A DNA stretch of 30,635 nucleotides from RGIG2945 sp045540355 (GTDB lineage: Bacteria; Bacillota; Clostridia; Oscillospirales; Acutalibacteraceae). This document shows positions 1 to 6,920 of the stretch, one piece after another. Position numbers and translations under genes: made by a program. The notes under the pieces are model-generated. The model was not told the origin of the DNA. It did not search any database and saw only the letters and a program-made list of their open reading frames with translations. Within the stretch, counting starts at the first letter, position 1. Every line of letters begins with the position of its first letter. Location of the stretch: assembly GCA_045540355.1 (NCBI GenBank), contig JAZQHB010000033.1, positions 1 to 30,635 on the forward strand, given 5' to 3'.

Positions 1-2
1 TG

Positions 3-89
3 AAGGATATTTATTATGCACTTGATGTTCACAGCCGCATAGAACTCGCTGCCCTGGTGAACAACTACCGTTTGACAACCAAGAAATAA
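3..89 (+). pseudogene. 3' end of a LuxR-type HTH regulator gene (cut by window edge)
   Basis: The frame is open from the left edge and stops at TAA 87-89. The 28 residues read KDIYYALDVHSRIELAAL then VNNYRLTTKK. The 'IY..L.VHSR.ELAALV' pattern matches the last two helices of LuxR/FixJ-type DNA-binding domains, where the recognition helix is followed by the 'V.sR.el' turn. Only the C-terminus is visible, so whether the whole protein is a response regulator or a plain LuxR-type activator cannot be told. The gene may be intact upstream of the window; it is listed as partial. It abuts the truncated relaxase gene on the other strand. Its regulatory target is unknown. Confidence 0.5.
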
Positions 90-163
90 CAAAATCATTT
101 TTACATTCGATAAATTCAGAAGATATAACCCGTAAATCGCAGCTACTCCTGTTATAGTCCGGA

Positions 164-700
164 TTATCGCACCGGTCGCGGCACTTGTGATAACAGTTCT
201 TGTAGCAAGCGATTGAAACGGCATAAATATTCTTTCTCAGTTTTTCTTTGCCAAGTACCGTCAGGGTTTAACGGCCTGACAGTTGCCATAATATGAGCGT
301 GAGGATTAACTTCACAAGTATCGTGAATACAGACATCAACACACATACCGTCATCAATAAGAGCCTTTGCAAATGCTTCTGCCTCTGCTATCTGCCTTTC
401 TCGGCTAACTTCAACAAGCTGAGCAACAATGAACTCTCTTACTAAACGGCTATCTCTTGTTTTCTCCGTTTCTTCAACTGCGTTCCATAGCTTACTTCTG
501 TCACACCATTCAGGCGGAGCGTGTGACGGGAGAAAGATTTTCTCATAGACAAGACCGCCTTTCAGGGTGTAATCGTGTTTTTTGCCGTCATACTCGTTAG
601 TGATTTCACTGCAGCTCATATATGCACTTGCGGCTACGGCTGAGCGACCAACACCACGGGTTATGACTTTGGCTTCAAGGTGATAAATTGCGGGGATCAC
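164..700 (-). pseudogene. Truncated MobA/MobL-type relaxase (MOBQ), N-terminal part only
   Basis: The 178-aa reading frame starts at a GTG (698-700) preceded by GAAAGGAC. It opens with IYHLEAKVITRGVGRSAVAA, the standard N-terminus of MobA/MobL relaxases. Near residues 125-145 it has the metal-binding motif 'IHD...NPHAHIMATVRPL', where the histidines hold the divalent metal used for nicking at oriT. Family members are usually 350 to over 1000 aa. Here the family-like sequence stops after EYLCRFN, just where the conserved domain should continue, and about ten unrelated residues lead to a stop. The gene is therefore almost certainly dead. It lies outside the tRNA-Trp att scar and belongs to a different, older element than the relaxase at 26.8 kb, which is of another family. 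Confidence 0.8.
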
Positions 701-879
701 CGTCCTTTCGGTTTGTTTTTATTTGAAATTAGTGCTAAAATGTTTATATAATTTTGAATTCTCATTTTATGTCGTGTACTTTATCCTTTATCCGAACTAC
801 ACTTTTACTGAAGGGAGGATTATGTAAAAAAACAGTTTTACAAACTACTCTTAATAGGTGAAAACAGTTAAAAGATTTT

Positions 880-913
880 AGCCGTCAGGTACTCCCCTGA
901 CGGCTGATTTTTT
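880..913 (+). terminator. Rho-independent terminator
   Basis: A perfect 10-bp stem (AGCCGTCAGG at 880-889, CCTGACGGCT at 896-905) with a 6-nt loop is followed by GATTTTTT. It would stop plus-strand transcription. No intact plus-strand gene precedes it in 701-879. That stretch holds only a GAAGGGAGG ribosome-binding-like sequence followed at once by ATG TAA at 823-828, so it may be the tail of a deleted gene. Confidence 0.8.
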
Positions 914-1029
914 ATGTCAAAGATACTCTTATTGGAATTTTTCAGGAAATTTGTTAGAAAAAGTGTTAGAAAAGAGCTTTTTCAACAATGAAAAAAGCCT
1001 TGCAAACGCAGTGTTTACAAGACTTTCTT

Positions 1030-1076
1030 TGGCAGGGGCAGAAGGGCTCGAACCCTCGGCACGCGGTTTTGGAGAC
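1030..1076 (-). other. tRNA-Trp 3' fragment: probable integration (att) scar
   Basis: Read on the minus strand, this stretch has an anticodon loop CTCCAAA (anticodon CCA, Trp), the 3' anticodon stem ACCG, a variable loop, a full T arm around GGTTCGAGCC, the acceptor strand, a discriminator G and an encoded CCA. The 5' half is missing: upstream of GTCTCCAAAAC the bases no longer pair with the 3' anticodon stem, and no D arm can be found. A clean 3' tRNA fragment of this size is what tyrosine integrases leave at the displaced end after inserting into a tRNA 3' end. In this orientation chromosomal or older element DNA lies at positions below 1030 and the inserted element lies above 1076. The intact tRNA-Trp should stand at the other end, outside this window. 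Confidence 0.75.
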
Positions 1077-1117
1077 AAGCATTCTTTCCTTATTTGATGC
1101 GGTTTCAGAGGCTTAGG

Positions 1118-1138
1118 GGGACATATCGAGGGACATAT
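1118..1138 (+). repeat. Paired 9-bp direct repeats beside the att scar
   Basis: GGGACATAT occurs at 1118-1126 and again at 1130-1138, a 12-bp period, about 40 bp inside the presumed element end. Short, phased direct repeats just inside an att core are typical of arm-type binding sites for tyrosine integrases. That role is an inference from position and spacing only. Confidence 0.4.
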
Positions 1139-1237
1139 AACAATATTTTTGTATTATTTTATCTTGCTTTCCCGTACATTCGACTCACCTCTCTTTATGC
1201 GGTAGAATGAAGCTACCAAATACAGGGAGGTTATTTT

Positions 1238-1393
1238 ATGAGCAGAAAAATTAAAGTCAAGTTTACGAATTTCGAGTGCAATTTGCTTATCAACGGTATG
1301 AATGAGTTTCGTAATATACTCTTAGCAGAAGGGTTACCCACAGAGGATGTTGACGAATTACTTTTAAAACTCATTGATGTTTATGAAAAGTAA
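1238..1393 (+). CDS. 51-aa small mobile-element protein
   Basis: This short gene starts at ATG 1238 behind a strong site (AGGGAGG, 6-nt spacer) and ends TAA at 1391-1393. The protein begins MSRKIKVKFTNFECNLLING and is rich in charged residues, with two predicted helices. It resembles the small proteins of about 50 aa that often precede DUF6809 and TnpV genes in Clostridial elements, with a pattern 'kv..t.fE..Ll.ng....rn.lLaeg.ptediden'. A short inverted repeat GGTAG/CTACC (1201-1217) lies just upstream of the ribosome binding site. Function unknown; it may be the first gene of a three-gene unit with the next two. Confidence 0.75.
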   Translation: MSRKIKVKFTNFECNLLINGMNEFRNILLAEGLPTEDVDELLLKLIDVYEK

Positions 1394-1404
1394 GGAGTGA
1401 TTTT

Positions 1405-1683
1405 ATGTCGAGTATTATAGAAGAATTTTATTACGGCAATATTGAACCGCAGGAGCTGACAACGGAAATCACACCCAAACTCAAAAAGAAGCTGAGTTCA
1501 CTTGCCAAAAAAGAGGAAGAGCTGTCAGCTATGCTACCCGAAAAGGAAAAAGAGTTGTTTGTAAATTATGTTCTTGCTTACAATGAATTTTCAAGTATAA
1601 GCAATTCGGACAGCTTCATATCAGGTTTCCGGCTCGGTGCAAGATTTACATATGATACTTTTATATCTGAAATGAAAGGATGA
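1405..1683 (+). CDS. DUF6809-like mobile-element protein
   Basis: The 92-aa protein begins 11 bp after the stop of the 51-aa gene, with ribosome binding site AAGGAGTGA. It opens with IIEEFYYGNIEPQEL and ends with 'FISGFRLGARFTYDTF', both hallmarks of the DUF6809 family found in integrative elements of Clostridia. The middle is a charged, probably coiled helix rich in Lys and Glu. Its stop codon overlaps a possible ATG of the following gene (ATGA at 1680-1683). No biochemical role is known for this family. Family assignment is from memory of its sequence pattern. Confidence 0.7.
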   Translation: MSSIIEEFYYGNIEPQELTTEITPKLKKKLSSLAKKEEELSAMLPEKEKELFVNYVLAYNEFSSISNSDSFISGFRLGARFTYDTFISEMKG

Positions 1684-1688
1684 TTGTT

Positions 1689-2045
1689 ATGACAAAAATT
1701 ACATACCGTCAGGTTGGGGATTATTTAATTCCTAACCTAATAATACCGCCTGAAGAAGCAAATGTCAAGATCGGCAAATGGGGTATGATGTACAAGTCTT
1801 ATCTTGAAAAGCATAAGAAGATTCTTTTTAACACTCTACTTATACAATGTAAACTTTATCAACACTGTGCCGAGATAGAAAATCAGGCACGAGATATGTT
1901 TGATGCTCTTGTTGAACAGATGAAAAAGGCAGAAGGTGTTACAGAAGAATTAAAGGAACAAGACCAGTTTGAATGGGTACAGAGAATGGAAAACATTCAG
2001 TCACGGGCAAGAGAAATTGTCTGTGCAGAACTGATGTTTGTATAA
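1689..2045 (+). CDS. tnpV: TnpV family transposon-encoded protein
   Basis: The protein begins MTKITYRQVGDYLIPNL, the recognisable N-terminus of TnpV proteins encoded in Clostridial transposons and integrative elements. ATG 1689 is preferred over in-frame ATG 1680 because it sits 8 nt after AAAGGA, while ATG 1680 overlaps that site. Length is 118 aa, as expected for the family. The rest is mainly helical, with 'GKWGMMYKSYLEKHKK' and a C-terminal helix ending in AELMFV. The role in transposition or maintenance is not established. It is the last plus-strand gene before the sugar operon and is followed by a bidirectional hairpin. Confidence 0.8.
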   Translation: MTKITYRQVGDYLIPNLIIPPEEANVKIGKWGMMYKSYLEKHKKILFNTLLIQCKLYQHCAEIENQARDMFDALVEQMKKAEGVTEELKEQDQFEWVQRMENIQSRAREIVCAELMFV

Positions 2046-2052
2046 CACAAAC

Positions 2053-2082
2053 AATAAGGACTGCGTTCATGCGGTCCTTATT
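2053..2082. terminator. Bidirectional terminator hairpin between tnpV and the sugar operon
   Basis: AATAAGGAC (2053-2061) pairs with GTCCTTATT (2074-2082), and TGC/GCG extends the stem to about 12 bp around the loop GTTCAT. On the minus strand the stem is followed by GTTTGTGTT, so it can end the sugar operon. On the plus strand it follows tnpV closely but has few T residues after it. The stop codon of the GH43-like gene lies inside the stem. Confidence 0.65.
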
Positions 2083-2908
2083 CTTCGCTCCAATTTATCA
2101 AATCATCACTGAAAGCCACCGCAAGAGATGCACCAAAGAGATAAGCATCCTCGTTATCGCCGTGATAAAACATAGCGTATTTATACGGTGAAATACTGCT
2201 TGTATCAATAACAAAACCTGCAGTAATTCTATCCTTCGCCCAAGGCTTGTTTTCCTGGTTAAGATACAAAGTCTGGACATCAGTGAATGTTTTAAAATCC
2301 TTGGTAGCCATAATGTTTATGCCGTTGTCGGGAGAATTAAAGATTAGATATTCGTCATTTTCTTTTATAACACAGACATTCTCACCGCATTCAGTAAATC
2401 CTTGAAACTGCCAATTTGCTAAATCTTTTGATGTACTGTAAGAAACTCCGTTCTGCTTAAAAAAGCAGATAAACTTATCACCGTCATCAAGAAGATACGG
2501 ATCTATCATTCGTCCCATATCACTTTCAGGAATATTGCCTTTAACCTTAAGCAAAACAGGTTCATCCCAATATATCAGGTCTTTGCTTTTTATCGTGAAT
2601 ATTCTTGAGTTTTCATTGCCGTAAATCTGCCCGTCTTTTCTCGGATAGGTTTGCAGACAAATATAATAGTCGTTATTAAATTTAATAACATTTCCGGGCG
2701 ACGAATAATTCTTAAGATTATCCTTTTCCGTAAGCATCTCAAACTTGCTCCAATTTATAAAGTCAGTACTACGGCTCACAGCCACATAAAAATATTGTCT
2801 TTCAGGGGTATTTTCAACTAAAGTGAAAAACAGATATATTGTACCGTTTTCTATGTATGCCGCAGGGTCACGGTAAGAATAAGTTTTTGTCTGTTTGAAT
2901 ATCAGCAT
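2078..2908 (-). CDS. GH43-like five-bladed beta-propeller glycosidase
   Basis: The predicted 276-aa protein has repeated 'YFYVAVSRSTDFINWSK', 'YSTSKDLANWQF' and 'IMATKDFKTF' segments, the blade pattern of GH43/GH62/GH32-type propellers. An early 'YRDPAAY' supplies the usual catalytic-base Asp, and 'MIDPYLL' supplies a second conserved Asp. A convincing acid Glu is not obvious, so activity is uncertain. The frame is open up to 3001, but ATG 2908 is chosen because AAGGAG lies 6 nt before it and it avoids overlapping the upstream DUF6171-like gene. There is no signal peptide, so it should act in the cytoplasm on oligosaccharides. It is the last gene of the operon. Arabinosidase or xylosidase specificity cannot be separated from the sequence. 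Confidence 0.7.
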   Translation of the reverse strand: MLIFKQTKTYSYRDPAAYIENGTIYLFFTLVENTPERQYFYVAVSRSTDFINWSKFEMLTEKDNLKNYSSPGNVIKFNNDYYICLQTYPRKDGQIYGNENSRIFTIKSKDLIYWDEPVLLKVKGNIPESDMGRMIDPYLLDDGDKFICFFKQNGVSYSTSKDLANWQFQGFTECGENVCVIKENDEYLIFNSPDNGINIMATKDFKTFTDVQTLYLNQENKPWAKDRITAGFVIDTSSISPYKYAMFYHGDNEDAYLFGASLAVAFSDDLINWSEE

Positions 2909-2936
2909 TCCGTTCTCCTTGTCAACAAAATATTTT

Positions 2937-3188
2937 TCACCATTTTCTGTCTTTAGTATTCGGGCAAATTTGTTTTTTGAATGCTGCCCTGAACTCAACA
3001 TAACAACCGCATTTCATACATACACCGGAAATGAGATTGTCACAATTTTTACACTCATTGAGCCGCTTTGAATAAAGTTCTTTGCCGGCTTTTTCTTGTT
3101 CGGACAGTTTATCAATTCGCTCTTTTATACTTTTGAGAGTATCTTCTTCTGCTACATCGTGAAGCAGACATCTTTTGCATTCTTCCAT
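2937..3188 (-). CDS. DUF6171-like small zinc-binding protein
   Basis: The 83-aa protein has three Cys clusters: CKRC at residues 4-7, CKNC near 46-49, and C..CGCYVE (about 57-64) with a final ICPN. This is the layout 'C..CLL.D ... C..C..L..G.C..CGCYVE.RAA.K...CP', which I recall as DUF6171. The pattern suggests one or two bound zinc ions. It starts 1 nt after the GH51 stop codon, so it is translationally coupled within the sugar operon. Families of this type more often occur near capsule or cell-surface genes, so its place in a glycan-degradation operon is odd. No enzymatic function is known. Confidence 0.65.
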   Translation of the reverse strand: MEECKRCLLHDVAEEDTLKSIKERIDKLSEQEKAGKELYSKRLNECKNCDNLISGVCMKCGCYVEFRAAFKKQICPNTKDRKW

Positions 3189-3189
3189 A

Positions 3190-4662
3190 TTATTTAATCA
3201 CGAACTTAACAACAGAGCAAGGCGGAACAGTTGTCTTAAAGCCGTCTTTAAGCAATTCAAAATCACTGAACGCCTTTGTACCGACAGCGTTTTTGTTTTC
3301 AAAACTGTTATATTCATGCATTTCGCCTGTAAGTATTTCTGCCGAAATATCTTTAAGAGTAAAGTCTGCTATCTGACAGTGTATTTCTGCTTCTTCATCA
3401 GCTGATGTGTTTACTATTGTAGCGATTATTGTACCGTCTTCTTTAATAGAGGCACTTTCGATAAGCTTCGGCAGAGTGCCTTTTTCGGCGAGGTCAGGAG
3501 TGGTTATGTATGAGCCAAGGAGAGTATTTTCCTGATGTTCCTTATACATTTTGAAAACATAATATGTAGGAGTAAGGAGCATTTCTTCACCGTCAGTAAG
3601 AGCAACCGACTGCAAAACATTTACTGTTTGAGCGATATTTGCCATTTTCACTCTGTCACAGTGCTTATTAAAGATATTAAGAGTAAGACCTGCAACAATG
3701 GCGTCTCTCATAGTGTTCTGCTGATATAAAAATCCAGGATTTGTACCTTCCTCAACATCGTACCATGTGCCCCATTCGTCAACTATCATACCGACACGCT
3801 TTTTCGGGTCATAGCGGTTCATTATGTCGCCGTGACGGGTGACAAGCTCTTCAATTCTGTAGGCTTTTTCTATAGTGGTATAGTATTCGTCTTTGGTGAA
3901 TTCCAAAGACTTTCCTTTTTTGCTCCATTCACCGGGCACTGTGTAATAGTGAAGAGAAAGACCGTTCATACGGCTTGCGGCTTTTTTCATAAGCACATCT
4001 GTCCAGTTGTAGTCGAAGGCATTTGCACCGCAGGCAATTCTGTAAATGGGACTGTTGCCGTTATAGTTGCGGACATAGGTTTCATACCGTCTGTATTGGT
4101 CCGCATAAAACTCAGGGTGCATATTTCCGCCACAACCCCAGTTTTCATTACCTACACCGAAGTATTTGACGGTCCAAGGTACTTCTTGTCCGTTAGCTTT
4201 GCGAAGTTCAGCCATAGGTGATACACCGTCAAAGGTCATATATTCAACCCATTCACTCATTTCCTGAACAGTACCCGAGCCTACATTACCGTTGACATAA
4301 GCTTCACAGCCGAGCTGTCGGCAAAGCTCAAAAAATTCATGAGTACCGAAGCTGTTATCCTCAACAACACCGCCCCAATGGGTGTTAATCATCTTTTTTC
4401 TTGTTTCCTTGGGACCGATTCCGTCTTTCCAGTGATATTCATCGGCAAAGCAGCCACCGGGCCAACGAAGAACAGGAATACCCATTTCTTTGAGTGCCTC
4501 AATAACATCTTTTCTCATACCGTTGACATTGGGTATCGGCGAATCTCCACCTACATAAAGACCTTCATAAATACATCTGCCAAGATGCTCACTGAAATGT
4601 CCGTAGATTTCCTTGTTGATTTTGCTGATTTTCTGATTCGGATTTATTAAATACTTTTCCAT
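3190..4662 (-). CDS. abfA: GH51 alpha-L-arabinofuranosidase
   Basis: The 490-aa enzyme would remove terminal alpha-L-arabinofuranosyl residues from arabinan or arabinoxylan oligosaccharides by a retaining mechanism. The (beta/alpha)8 domain shows 'GNENWG' with acid/base Glu173 and 'VDEWGTW' with nucleophile Glu296, close to the positions of both residues in characterised Gram-positive GH51 enzymes. 'RWPGGCFADEYHWKDGIGP' (about 67-84) is the usual substrate-loop signature. A C-terminal beta-sandwich follows. Length is normal for the family. No signal peptide is present, so it works inside the cell. ATG 4662 has AGGAGA 6 nt upstream. It lies 21 nt after the amidohydrolase stop codon and 1 nt before the DUF6171-like gene. 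Confidence 0.93.
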   Translation of the reverse strand: MEKYLINPNQKISKINKEIYGHFSEHLGRCIYEGLYVGGDSPIPNVNGMRKDVIEALKEMGIPVLRWPGGCFADEYHWKDGIGPKETRKKMINTHWGGVVEDNSFGTHEFFELCRQLGCEAYVNGNVGSGTVQEMSEWVEYMTFDGVSPMAELRKANGQEVPWTVKYFGVGNENWGCGGNMHPEFYADQYRRYETYVRNYNGNSPIYRIACGANAFDYNWTDVLMKKAASRMNGLSLHYYTVPGEWSKKGKSLEFTKDEYYTTIEKAYRIEELVTRHGDIMNRYDPKKRVGMIVDEWGTWYDVEEGTNPGFLYQQNTMRDAIVAGLTLNIFNKHCDRVKMANIAQTVNVLQSVALTDGEEMLLTPTYYVFKMYKEHQENTLLGSYITTPDLAEKGTLPKLIESASIKEDGTIIATIVNTSADEEAEIHCQIADFTLKDISAEILTGEMHEYNSFENKNAVGTKAFSDFELLKDGFKTTVPPCSVVKFVIK

Positions 4663-4683
4663 ACTGATTCTCCTGGTAAATGT

Positions 4684-5550
4684 TTAATCTTCAACCATAT
4701 TTTTGATTTTTTTCGGCGTGGGAATATCTGCGAAGCCATAAAACCTTCTTGCATTTTCGCCAAGAATGATTTTCTTGTTTTCTTTTGAAATCTCACTTGT
4801 TTTTTCGATAAAATCAAGGCTCATTTTATATGTTATTGCAGTCATTGTACGAGGATAGTCACTGCCCCACATAAGTTTATGGAAGCCTACAAGGTCTGCT
4901 GCTTCATTTATAGTTTTAACAGCTGATGGGAATGGATAGAATTCCGAGTTGAAAAGCCAAGTGATTCCACCACTTTCGATAAAAACATTCTTATTTTTTG
5001 CAAGTTTTATCTGTTCAAGCCAATTGTCACGGGTAACCATACCGAAATGACCGATTGCAATTCTGAGCTCTGGGAACATTTTAATGATTTCTTGCATCAT
5101 CTCTGTTTGTTCATCACCGTCTGCCAAGTCAATTGAAATAAACTTGCCATTTTCATTTGCAACTTTAAATGGTTCAAGGTGGTTAAGGAGATTTTTATCT
5201 TTCATTCGACCTGCACAAATTTTAATTCCGTCAAACTGTGAAATATCGCTAAGTGGTTTTTCCTCATACAATGCACAGATTTTAATTCTGTCACTTTTGC
5301 AAGCAAGAAGATAGTCATCCTGATTTCCGTCAATATATTCCTGTGTAATCACAGCACCGCTGACACCTGCATAATCCATATTCGCAAGGAAGCGTTCAAC
5401 TGAATTTTCGCCATCTATCATATACGGTGGCATCATTTGACGGATTTCACCACCGAAATCACTTTTACCACCACCGATGTCATAAACAGGCTTTCCGTTT
5501 ACTGTTCCGTTTTGTTTTTTCCATAAATGAGCATGAGCATCTATTATCAT
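4684..5550 (-). CDS. Amidohydrolase-2 family TIM-barrel hydrolase, probable sugar lactonase
   Basis: The 288-aa protein starts MIIDAHAHLW, the H-x-H metal motif of the amidohydrolase superfamily. It keeps an 'IGHFG' His near 170 and 'LMWGSDYPRT' with the catalytic Asp near 230. This matches the amidohydrolase_2 branch (COG2159/COG3618) that includes L-fucono-1,5-lactonase and related sugar lactonases. Its start overlaps the uxaA stop codon (ATGA, 5547-5550), so the two genes are coupled. Set between two dehydrogenases, altronate enzymes and glycosidases, hydrolysis of an aldonolactone to its acid is the most sensible role. A decarboxylase-type activity in the same superfamily cannot be excluded. 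Confidence 0.75.
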   Translation of the reverse strand: MIIDAHAHLWKKQNGTVNGKPVYDIGGGKSDFGGEIRQMMPPYMIDGENSVERFLANMDYAGVSGAVITQEYIDGNQDDYLLACKSDRIKICALYEEKPLSDISQFDGIKICAGRMKDKNLLNHLEPFKVANENGKFISIDLADGDEQTEMMQEIIKMFPELRIAIGHFGMVTRDNWLEQIKLAKNKNVFIESGGITWLFNSEFYPFPSAVKTINEAADLVGFHKLMWGSDYPRTMTAITYKMSLDFIEKTSEISKENKKIILGENARRFYGFADIPTPKKIKNMVED

Positions 5551-6920
5551 AATGTTACTCCATCTTTAAATATTGCGATTTCCCGATTGCCTTGACTTTC
5601 ATTCTTTGTTTGTTCACCGTTGGCAACTCGTTTAATAAGGTCTAACAACTCATTGGCTTTTGCTTTTTTATCAAAGCCAAAGGCTGAAAAGTCAACCCAA
5701 TGGGATTTTTTAGTTGCTATTGTGTCATTTGATGCGATTTTAATTGTAGGCACAGCACCACCTAAAGGTGTACCACGACCTGTTGTAAATAATACAAGAT
5801 GACAACCAACCGCAGAAAGATTTGTTATTGAAACGATGTCATTTCCCGGACCATTCAAAAGATTTAAGCCTGATTTTGTGAGAGTGTCACCATAATCAAG
5901 CACATCAACAACAGGTGCTGTTCCACCCTTCTGAACACAACCAAGAGACTTTTCTTCAAGAGTTGTTATTCCACCCTCTTTGTTACCAGGTGACGGATTT
6001 TCAGAAACAGGTTGACCGTGATTTTTAAAATACTGCTTGAAATTGTTGATAAGATTTACACTTTTGTCAAAAACCTCTTTGCTTACACATCTGTCAAAAA
6101 GAACAGTTTCTGCACCAAACATTTCAGGGACTTCGGTAAGCACTGCAGTTCCACCCATTGAGCAAATTTCGTCGGTAACCAATCCACAGACAGCGTTTGC
6201 AGTAATACCCGAAAAACCGTCTGAGCCACCGCATTTAAGTCCGATTTTAAGTTTTGAAACAGGTACTTCTTCACGAATATCCTTTGAAGCGTTTTCCTTT
6301 AATTCATTGATAAGTGAAATTCCTTGTTCTAATTCATCTTCGCAATCCTGAACAGATAAGAATTTTACTCGATTTTCGTTCCAAGTGCCTAAAACCTTTT
6401 TCATTTCAGGGATATTGTTATTTTCGCAACCAAGACCTAAAACGAGGACACCACCTGCATTTGAGTGATTAATAAGTCCACGAAGAATTAACTGAGTTGT
6501 TTTATTGTCGTCACCAAGCTGACTACAACCATAAGGATGTGAAAAATGAATAGCACCTATCTTTTCACTGAGTTTCTTTGCGATACTATTTACACAGCCA
6601 ACTGTCGGCACAATCCAGATGTCATTTCTTATACCAATATCACCATTTTCACGGACGAAGGCTTTTATTGTAAAAGGTTCTTTTGGTGAAAGTTCAGTAT
6701 AATCAGGGTTGTATTCATAAGAAAGAATGTCCCCTAATTTTGTTTTCATATTGTGAGAGTGAACAGCGTCACCCTCTTTGATATTTTCAGTTGCGTATCC
6801 TATTGGATAACCATATTTTATAACATCTGCACCTTTTTCAATGTCACAAACTGCAATTTTATGACCTGTTTTAAGGTTTACGCAGACATTATCTTTTTCA
6901 TTTATTCTGACAGTATCCAT
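5547..6920 (-). CDS. uxaA: Altronate dehydratase family protein
   Basis: The 457-aa protein has an N-terminal SAF-like domain (about 1-85) followed by the UxaA body. The latter shows 'VRNDIWIVPTVGCVN'-like sequence (GIRNDIWIVPTVGC), 'HPYGCSQLGDD', 'GLGCENN', 'LKCGGSDGFSGITANA', and a C-terminal 'TTGRGTPLGGAVPTIKI'. Conserved cysteines fit an Fe-dependent dehydratase. The family turns D-altronate into 2-keto-3-deoxygluconate; relatives act on galactarate or other aldonates. ATG 6920 overlaps the end of uxaB by 19 nt in another frame, with GGAAA upstream. The order uxaB-uxaA is typical of the hexuronate branch. A decayed, clearly diverged second copy of the C-terminus lies at 18.5-19.0 kb. Confidence 0.88.
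   Translation of the reverse strand: MDTVRINEKDNVCVNLKTGHKIAVCDIEKGADVIKYGYPIGYATENIKEGDAVHSHNMKTKLGDILSYEYNPDYTELSPKEPFTIKAFVRENGDIGIRNDIWIVPTVGCVNSIAKKLSEKIGAIHFSHPYGCSQLGDDNKTTQLILRGLINHSNAGGVLVLGLGCENNNIPEMKKVLGTWNENRVKFLSVQDCEDELEQGISLINELKENASKDIREEVPVSKLKIGLKCGGSDGFSGITANAVCGLVTDEICSMGGTAVLTEVPEMFGAETVLFDRCVSKEVFDKSVNLINNFKQYFKNHGQPVSENPSPGNKEGGITTLEEKSLGCVQKGGTAPVVDVLDYGDTLTKSGLNLLNGPGNDIVSITNLSAVGCHLVLFTTGRGTPLGGAVPTIKIASNDTIATKKSHWVDFSAFGFDKKAKANELLDLIKRVANGEQTKNESQGNREIAIFKDGVTL

Noticed and set aside
1..235. Short minus-strand frame starting MPFQSLATRTVI with a hydrophobic run
   Set aside because: It overlaps the truncated relaxase gene in another frame, has no ribosome binding site, and matches no family I know.
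767..780. ATGTCGTGTA half-site resembling the sugar operator
   Set aside because: Only one half is present, no inverted partner lies 13 bp away, and no sugar gene is nearby; probably chance.
2908..3001. 31-residue N-terminal extension of the GH43-like protein
   Set aside because: It overlaps the DUF6171-like gene in another frame and lacks a ribosome binding site, whereas AAGGAG stands 6 nt before ATG 2908.
3832..4650. Long plus-strand frames opposite the GH51 gene
   Set aside because: They are shadows of the codon pattern of the GH51 gene; none has a start site or recognisable domain.
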